This document shows, one piece after another, positions 55,631 through 64,000 of a stretch of 64,000 nucleotides of DNA. A program made the position numbers and the translations under genes. The stretch is from Gordionus sp. m RMFG-2023. Lineage: Eukaryota > Nematomorpha > Gordioida > Chordodea > Parachordodidae. The stretch's first letter is position 1, and every line of letters begins with the position of its first letter. The stretch lies in assembly GCF_954871325.1 (NCBI RefSeq), contig NC_088777.1:868001-932000 (forward strand), in the 5' to 3' direction. The notes beneath the pieces are model-generated. The model worked only from the letters and a program-made list of their open reading frames with translations, was not told the origin of the DNA and ran no database searches.

Positions 55631-57884
55631 TACAAGGGTTAATATAAATTTAAGTTTGGGACCTTGTTTGGTAAATTTTTATGTGTTGACTAGTTGGTAT
55701 CTCTGGTCAAATATTTAGTTTATAAAGAATACAGTGTAGATTGAATTAGATTCTATTTACTATTACCTTAAAATATGGAAATATTTTTATTGAAACAATA
55801 TGATGAAAATATATAATTTTAACGCAAAAACGCCTAATAAACATTCAAATTTTGAAAGCGATATTTTGTTAATGTTTGATTTTTTACTTCGTTTTTTAAA
55901 GATTATGCTTTCGAATGAGAAACGCTAGAAATTTCTAGTCGTCTCAGTCAAAAGACGATCAAAATGTTGCTAAAACTTTATTTTAAAATGAGTAACACAA
56001 GAATATTAAGGAATAAACCGCTATTCTTATAAAGTATCATGAATGACAACAATTATTCAAAAAAAAATATTCTTTGCTTGATATGTTGTTCAATCCCATT
56101 CTTCGTTCTTGAAAAGGGATGACATCTGTCCAAATCAATCTTCTTATTTAGGATCTTTCTATTTTTAAAAAATTTATGTCACGAATTACAAAATTAAAAA
56201 TATATATAAATTTAAATATGAAATTAAATTTTTTTTTTTGAAAAAGAATTTGATTTGTCTTTGATAATTCCTTTTTGGTTAGCGGAACGGAAAAATAATT
56301 CCCTGGGAAAAAAAACCGCCAATAATAATTCTCAGAAAATGATCCCATTCCCCGGGAATTGAATCCTCCCAAATTTTTTTACATATTCTATTTGAGGATT
56401 TGGATATATTTATAGGGAATTTTATTTAATATCTTAATAATCGGGGAGATATTTTTTTTCGGGGAAATTATTTTTCGTAGATTCTTTATTTATTTTTTAA
56501 ACTCACCAGATTTATCTACCATGAGCAAATTCTTAAGATCCAAAAAGGAAATTGAAGTTTATCAACAACGCTAGTGTTTACTGGCTAAAGAACACCGAAA
56601 AGAAAGAAAAGAAGGAAAGAACGAATGAGAGAGAAGAGTTGATAAATTACTGAATTTATCATTTCTTTCAAATCAGATTGATCTAATCATAACAAACTAA
56701 TCATTTTAAAAAAGATTTTGTTAGAGAGTTGGACTATTAATTTTCCTGAAGCGTTGTTAAATTGGCCCATACCTCGGTCATAAAAAAATTAGCTAAAACC
56801 ACGAAAGCAATAGTATTTTTTTCTTTAAGCTTTAAATTGATAGTTTTTTTTTGGTTTAATAGAAATTCGGTTTAAACCTTTTTTAAGAGTCGGCTTAATA
56901 CCTACTAAAAAAATGATTTAAATAAAAACTGAATATTTATTAATTATCGTAATTATTATTACTTTTTTGTCAAAGAAAAATTCGATGTTTTTAAATATTT
57001 TGTAGGATATTTAATTGGTCGGAATTTTCCCGCGCCCAAATGAAATAAAGTAAAAAAAAAAATTTTTTTAAAAAAAACTGTAATTTCTTCTCCAATCATT
57101 GCCGATTATAGGGCCTTTATTTTAATATTAAATATGATTCTAATTAAAAGAAAAATAAATTATTTTTATTATGAAATTTCATAAAAATGGTTGATCTTTT
57201 GAAGAAATATTTTAAATTATATAAAAAAAAAGAACTTCAAAACATCTGAAAAAAAAATATTATGATGAGGGAGCTCGGGGGTGGGGGTTTAGTCCCACGT
57301 AGCCCACTTAGAAAATATATTCCTTGCTAGAATCTCTATCTAGGATATAGCCCGTGCTGATAATAATCATTTTTTTATATATTGTCAGACCCCCAATAGC
57401 AGATGTTGTCATCGTTCTCCTGATGATTATGTTTGTATCGGTATCTCGTATTTTATAAGGAATCAGACAGGTCAAAGATTTAAAAAAAATTTTTAATTTG
57501 GAATTACCAACTTTATATTTTTAACGGTTAGAATTAACAATTTTTTTTTATTTAAAACAGTATTGGAGACTTCCACAATATATTATAATAATATATCTAA
57601 TAGAACTTTTGCTTAATACAGAATCATCTGGCTCAACAACTTACGCAAGATTATAAACTTGGGAGTACTGATTTAGAATTCTAGCTATCTCTCCCACTCG
57701 ATCATTAAGTGAGCCATATTCAGCTCATTATTTTCTGAGTTGCCCATCAACCATTTAGGGGCTAATAATTAGGGAATTCAATCTAGAGTTAGGGTTTTAT
57801 TTTCAAATTGTTTAATCTAGTCAAATCAAAACTTCAATAGATAATTTTAATTTCTTTTTAATATAAAACTAACTATGACGAACT

Positions 57885-58026
57885 CAAAATTTAATCTAGA
57901 ATAATATTATGAAAACCTGAAGGATTTTTGCTCCTAGAATGGCACAAAGGTCTAGAACATCAATTAGCAAAATCTTAAGACTTAGGCAATCATTTCTGGC
58001 TAAACGAGCCATTTAACAACACTTAA
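57885..58026. mobile_element. 190-bp TIR repeat copy, one end clear
   Basis: Inverted copy with GGCACAAAGGTCTAGAACAT in the core and ending GAGCCATTTAACAACACTT. Confidence 0.5.
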
Positions 58027-58029
58027 ACT

Positions 58030-61000
58030 TAACATGATAAAATTTGTTTTAGAAAATGTAAAGTTTTTTATATAACCCTCTTTATCTACGTAACAAAAAA
58101 ACATTAAAACAACCAACTAAAATGTTTAAAATGATGTTAAACTTTACAAAAAATTATAAATAACAAGGAAAAATAGTTTTTTTTTTATAGAATGGATTAA
58201 CAACTCCTAATTCCTTTCTTACAGGAATTGTATATATATTTTATTTTTAAAAAAATTTTTTATTTTAGCAAAACATATCTACCAAAACCAAGCATTTTGA
58301 AGAGAAAAAAATATATTAAAAAGTCATAAAAACAAGAAAAATCTTTATAAAAAAATGACGAACAATTCCTGCATATCGGAAAAACCAATAAAGATCTTGA
58401 ATTAATTTGTTCTCCCATTATTTTTCAAAATTCTTATTAATTTTTTTTTTCTTGACATTATTTAATTGTATTTTAATGAAAAAAATGTTCAAAAATATAA
58501 AATAATATACTAGAAAAAAAAGCAAATTTACACTTAATTAAAAGTGACGTTTTTTAAAATTAAATAAAATATAATCTTAATTTTAAGGGATTTTAATCTT
58601 TGAATGATGGTAATAGGGAAACCCAATTACCTTTTTAGTTTTTTAATATGTCAAGTAGTGCCAAATAGTTAATTATCAAAGGCTTCAATAATTATAATTA
58701 TGGATAAATGAGAATGTCATATAATTTTTTTTGAAAAACAAAATTTTTTTTCTGCGGAAAAAAATATTGAAAATATTGAAAATATATATGCATTTTAAAT
58801 GTGTTGTATGCTAATCCTAGGGAAGACACTATTTGAGTTACCAAGCCAAAAGTTAGGAATTATCTTTGGACAAATGGTGAAAAGTTTGAGAGGAAAAACT
58901 ATATTCTTCTATTTTTTTAATACTATTTATCCCATAAATCCTTACAAAAAAAAATTAAAATAAAAAATAAAATTTGAATAAATTATATATATATATACAA
59001 GAAATATGAGATTATTTTAGTGTCATAGGCTTTAATGAAAATTCATAAATTATTCAATATTTAAGCTATTACTTTTACATTATACTGAAGCCTTAGCTAC
59101 CTCTTCAAAATTAATGTTTGGGAAATTTTTTTTGTTATATATATATATATGTATGTATAATATATGTGTTATATATTAACACAGAAACATCATTAATATC
59201 ATAAATATATGGTAATAAAATGTATATATATCACTTTTATAAATTTACATATATATATAGTAACGGTATGTAGAATATAGCATTTAACAGACTATTTAGA
59301 CATTTAAAAAAAAAAATTGAATATTAGTTGAATATTTTCACCCTCATGCTGACACATTTTAGGAAAATTTTTATGTATATATTACAAGTATAAACGAATT
59401 GAATTTCTAGGAAATTTATTTATATTTATTAATGATTTAATGGTTTTAAAATTAAGTTTCATGATTGAATATATTAACCCACCTAATCTATAAGAGGAAT
59501 TCTAACTATAGCTTAGGTATAGGTTTATTAGGTTTCTATTATTTTGACTTATCGTGCTATAAATAGATAGTTATCTTTTATAACTATGTATATAGAATAG
59601 AGAATTTGTATGAAGAGTCCCTGTAAATTATAAGAACCACTCCCCCCCCCTCACCACACTCGTTATGTAGATATTGCCTATTACACGTCATTTCTCATTT
59701 TGCCGTCGGAAAGTTTAAAAATATTTATTTACTAGGGATTTTTACTATGTTGGCACATTTGATAAAATTTAGTAGGGCTACAATTTTATAAATTATTTAA
59801 ATAAATAAATATAATTCGTGACTTAAAATCATTATATTTTTAAATCGTTGAAGATATTATTCATTTAAAAATTGTATTCAGTTTTTATATTTCAGGACAA
59901 CTATATAAATAAAACCAGTAAATTTTAATATGTGTTTTTATATTAAATTATATATATAATATATATGTAAAAGTGTCAATTTGCATTATTTTTATAATAT
60001 ATCATTTTTTTTTTATAAAATTAAAATATTAGTAAAAATAAAAATATTCAAAAAAAATAATTATGATACCAGATTAAATATAAAAATATAAACATTATAA
60101 AATAAATTTAAATTAAAAAAATATATATATAAATAACTTAAAAATTTTTATTTTTTTCTTTAAATTAAATTAAAATTTATTATTACTATCCAAAATTAAA
60201 TATTCTTATATAAATCGTTGTAGACTATATCAAGTAATTTAAAATATATTAATACTAATTTAATTATTTTTTTAAAATTTATCGTATTTAATATTATAGG
60301 GGAGGGGATAAAAATGAGCATACAAATCTTCTAAGAACATTTAGAAAGTTCAGATTATTTAAATTTTTAGGATATTTTAGAGGGATAAACTACTATCTCT
60401 TAAATCTAATCATCAATTTTACAATAACAAGAGTGTTTAAGAATCCAAACCTCCTTTTCTCTGGTAGACTATTGATCACAAATAACTATAAAAAACTATT
60501 TCAAGTTTAAGGAAGTTCTTTGAATTATTTTAGCCTCAAAAGTCCCAAGAAATCTACTAACCATCTAAATTTGGTTTATTAAAATACGTTTTTTAAAAAA
60601 AAATTGTATCAGCGTTATCTTGCAAGACTTTATATAACAATTTCATATTTTTAACGATGCATTATTCTGTATTCTTAGATCATTTTATGTAATCTCCCAT
60701 TTTTAGGTGATTATTATTATCATTATTATAAAAAATATATGTGCTTTAACGAATTTTGTTAGATTCAAATATCTGTATAAATTAACTAAGCATGAATTAT
60801 AGGCTATACTATACTCGTGTTAATTAAGAACTGCAAAGTAATAAATAATTACACCCAATTTCTATATATTTCGATAACTTAATAAATTTATCAAATTTCT
60901 TTTTAATTTCTCTAAAGAACGGAATTTTAAAGTGCAGAAACTCAAAAGATAAATTTTTGTAAACTTTTATTCCTTAAAATTATAGTTTCTTTTTTAATCG

Positions 61001-61911
61001 TTGTATTTATTTAAAAATCATAATATTTTTCAATATCGGCAAGTATATTTTGATTTTCTTAAGTCTTATTATTCTTCATTCACATTAAAATGTAAATTTT
61101 GTTCGGTTAAATTTTCCCATTTTTTTTTTTACTAGATGTTCCTTTAGAATTACTAAATTAGTAGCATATTTTTTTCGTTAAAATACTCGAATTGACTTGA
61201 GGCTCTATATAATTTTTAAAAAGGATCTATATTCCAATATTTTATCCTTTCTTTTACAAGGGCTTCCAATGGTATACAGTTACTTATCTTTCTTTATCGT
61301 TTTTCTATTTTCATCCACATATAAAATTAAATAAACAGACTGTATCATTCTGATCGCCATTTTTTCTCTGTAAAATTTCTAATAGAAAATGAGTGCACAC
61401 CTTTAAGCATATTTTAAGCATATCGGAACCAAATATATAAAGTTCTATGATTAAAAAAAAAAATTATAACCAAAATTTGGGATTTCTACCTAGAAATTCA
61501 TAAATTAAGGTAGGACAAAATCGGCTGGACACTGGTCTTAAATGTTTGAGATTCTAATATTATTTCAGGATCTAAAAACAGAAAGTCTAAGCATAGAATT
61601 ATCTAGCCATTAAATCTCCAAAGATTAGGCATATTATGCAAGTCAGCATTTGAAATATTAGAATTGACTCCTTTCCTTATACCTATATTCTCCCCATTTT
61701 TATCAAGAAAAAGCCCATATCAAGGTTCCTTATTTTTTTTTCATTTAAAGTGCCATTGTTTGTCAATCTGCTCATTTCAAAAATTTAAAAAAAATCATAC
61801 CGGAAATGTGTTCCAGCATGTTTAGGATTACTTATCATATCCTACGAATTTCAGAATATTATTTTATATTGCCTTTACACATCAGTCACCCGAAGAAAAA
61901 CCTTTAAAATT
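58030..61911. other. Very AT-rich gene-free DNA
   Basis: About 3.9 kb of mostly A/T runs and (TA)n tracts (for example 59140-59260, 59940-60000). No exon, RNA gene or clear repeat was recognised. Confidence 0.5.
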
Positions 61912-61990
61912 TTTACGTTCCTTACCAGGATTGAACCTGGGATCTTCTGTTCCAAGCATGCCTCACTAACCCACTAGGCCACTTCGGCGA
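61912..61990 (-). repeat. tRNA-derived SINE head
   Basis: The minus strand has a tRNA A box (TGGCCTAGTGG) and B box (GGTTCAATCC) at tRNA spacing. The 5' strand of the acceptor stem (GCCGAAG) does not pair with the 3' side (GTAAGGA) and no complete cloverleaf forms, so this is a SINE head or tRNA relic rather than a working tRNA gene. Confidence 0.6.
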
Positions 61991-62274
61991 TACAAATTTC
62001 AGAATGTATTCACAGATAAAATTTGTAGTCATTTTAAAATTGATATAAAATAAAATAAAATATATGGGAGAAAACTACATTAAGGTTCAGAGCGAAATTT
62101 TTTAAAAAAAAACATCAGAGTGGGGGCGTGGAATTTTTTATATGCTAGAATATATTTGCAAAATTATAAAGTAGTTCGATTAGAAAACCAATGACCGATG
62201 AGACATATTGAAATATTAGGCGGTAGTCTCAGACACCTTGTAATTCATTTGGACCACAAGCCCATAAATGTATT

Positions 62275-62397
62275 CAAAACAATTAGGGCAAAGGTTACGT
62301 TTGATCACGGTTGATCCAAACGGAAGGCTTCCACCTTCGACAAAGAATGTCAACCGAAATTTGTCTATCCAATTGCATAGCCGATTATACCTTACTA
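62275..62397. repeat. Inverted counterpart of the 26.4-kb repeat
   Basis: Matches the reverse complement of 26398-26540 with scattered differences. Confidence 0.5.
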
Positions 62398-62399
62398 AA

Positions 62400-63496
62400 A
62401 AAAATTTAATTATATTTTTTTATATAGATTATAGATAATACAAGTATGTTAATTATAAATTTAATGTTTTCAAATGTCTTTTTTAACCTAATATATAACC
62501 ATTAGGATACAGTTTAAAAAATTCATTTTAATTTAAATTTAAATTAACAATTTACATAGTATATAAAAGGCAAAAAAATAATAATACAAAAGCCAAAATT
62601 ATATGTAATATGCCATAGAGATGATAATTAAATTATCAAAATGAAATTGAAAGATAAAGTTATATATAAATAATTAATGAAAAAATTTTTAATTTAATAT
62701 AAAACCCCGCTATATCCGTCATCTATTTGTATATAAAAGTTTAAAAAAATTAATATTAAAATCGTTTATGAATTTATAATAATAATATATTGTACTCATT
62801 AGAAGAAAAAAGACATGTTTTGAAAACCTACGCAAAAGTGTGTTTTTATGTATATAAGCAACAAAAATTAAAGAGAGAATATTGAATATATTCTATTAAA
62901 ATTTTAAAAATTATTAAGTTTAGACGGGATATCCTCATAAAAAAATTATTAACACTTTTTACGTCGCGCAGAGTAAAAAAGTGAGCATAGAGAATATAGA
63001 TGCTGGAGGATTGTAGCTGAAGAATCATAGAGGTCCACCATTTTCGTTATTATTTGGCTATTTTGAAGGAGTTTCTAAGAAATGATCTTGAGATATCCTA
63101 ATCATCCGGGAAACGTTAAGAACGTTAATGACTTTGCCTTTTGGTTTCTTTGAATATGATTTTCATATTGTCAACGCAATTTCATTATATACTCGATATT
63201 GGTAAAAGTTTATATGTATAAGAGTTAAAATATTTATTTCGAATCAACGGTAAGAAGGTTTGAACGTATTTATTGATATAATTTTAACCTATTTAGTAAT
63301 ACTATTTAGAAATGGATACACTGATTATTGACTTTAATTCGTATAATCCTATATCATATCTAACATGTAACTTTTATGGTTATCAAGTAATAGATTCCAT
63401 TACTTAACATTTCCTAAGCTAATTTTTTTAAACTTTAATCTATTATATTTTAATTATTACTTTTATTTAACATTGAATTAGAATTTAAGAATTGAG
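62400..63496. other. Upstream region of the neuropeptide gene
   Basis: AT-rich; no exon was identified. Upstream untranslated exons and the promoter of the AKH/ACP-like gene could lie here. Confidence 0.35.
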
Positions 63497-63838
63497 ATGA
63501 CGACTCCTACACTGTGTTCAAATGGGAATCAAAGATCCAATGCCAGAAAAACTTTAAATAGCGGGAAATTTCCTAGAACCCATTTAGTATTTAAAACTTT
63601 ACTTTTAACTACGCTCTTGGTGATGCACATGTGTCAACATGTCAATAGTCAAGTACTGTTTTCTAGAAATTGGTCTGGAGGCGGAGGCAAAAGAGCATAT
63701 GTAGCGGATAGGGATACTTTTGATTACAATAAAGTGGCTGCTCAGCTAAATATGCCGGACTTGTTAAGCGACGATATAAATGGGTGCATTGCCGATTCTA
63801 ATTCAAGAATTAAGACCGAGATCTCCTTACTAATAGAA
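63497..63838 (+). CDS. AKH/ACP-like neuropeptide precursor (exon, 3' end beyond)
   Basis: The ATG at 63497 is followed by a basic leader and a hydrophobic core, VFKTLLLTTLLVMHM, ending VNS just before Q. This is a signal peptide whose cleavage leaves an N-terminal Gln able to form pyroglutamate. The predicted peptide is QVLFSRNWSGGGG followed by the dibasic site KR, so the last Gly can donate an amide. It resembles ACP (QVTFSRDW-type) and the wider AKH/RPCH/corazonin/GnRH superfamily in the pQ-V-x-F-S-R-x-W core. An associated peptide with a single Cys (NGCIADSN) follows. The frame stays open to 63916, but GAA|GTATAT at 63838 is a likely donor, so the C-terminus probably lies outside the window. 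An acceptor-like TTAG lies about 15 bp before the ATG. The hormone class is inferred from motif only. Confidence 0.7.
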
Positions 63839-64000
63839 GTATATAATTTTCTTAGACTTTCTAATGAACATATAAGAGTTCCCTGTACAATGATTATCTT
63901 TCCATTATTTATGTAATATGTTTTTTTTGATCACAACTCATAAACCTATATGAATGATGTAGAAAAATGTTGAGAAGGATTAATGATATGTGTCCTTTTT

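Noticed and set aside
61912-61990. Functional tRNA gene
   Set aside because: A and B boxes are present, but the acceptor stem does not pair and the cloverleaf is incomplete; called a SINE head instead.

Overview
The window is eukaryotic and very AT-rich. It has split genes with GT-AG introns, dispersed transposon fossils and no prokaryotic layout. Two conserved host genes can be followed exon by exon. One is translation release factor eRF1 (minus strand, 8609-25115). The other is the mitotic histone kinase haspin (plus strand, about 33.2-50.4 kb). A third recognisable gene at the right edge (63497-63838) encodes a neuropeptide precursor of the AKH/ACP (GnRH-superfamily) type. That peptide family points to a protostome invertebrate, most likely an ecdysozoan such as an arthropod; the sequence does not allow a finer placement.

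Layout. 1-8.6 kb is non-genic DNA with a long-terminal-inverted-repeat element (about 5.29-7.21 kb). 8.6-25.1 kb is eRF1: 11 exons, 444 codons, every splice phase consistent. Its introns hold a DDE-transposase foldback element (15.0-16.4 kb), a Gag-zinc-knuckle retroelement fossil folded on itself (11.8-13.8 kb) and a 3.2-kb inverted duplication of an unrecognised spliced gene (19.6-22.8 kb). 25.1-33 kb is mostly empty, with LINE fragments carrying a restriction-like-endonuclease signature and one small two-exon gene candidate with a 38-bp intron. 33.2-50.4 kb is haspin. Its introns carry three copies of one MITE family and a 4.4-kb LTR-retroelement fossil whose interior is a 1.2-kb inverted repeat. 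50.8-55.6 kb may hold a two-exon, 85-codon gene. 54-63 kb is almost featureless AT-rich DNA with MITEs and a tRNA-derived SINE.

The theme is inverted duplication. Six unrelated sequences are each present as two opposed arms, and in five of them the arms are separated by only about 330-420 bp. Four of the six lie inside introns of eRF1 or haspin, so these pre-mRNAs could fold into long double-stranded hairpins. In addition, about 13 copies of a roughly 190-bp TIR element (termini like TAGTGTTGTTAAACGGCT) are spread along the window.

The eRF1 and haspin exon coordinates were derived by hand from protein similarity and reading-frame phase. Repeat borders are accurate to roughly 5-20 bp.
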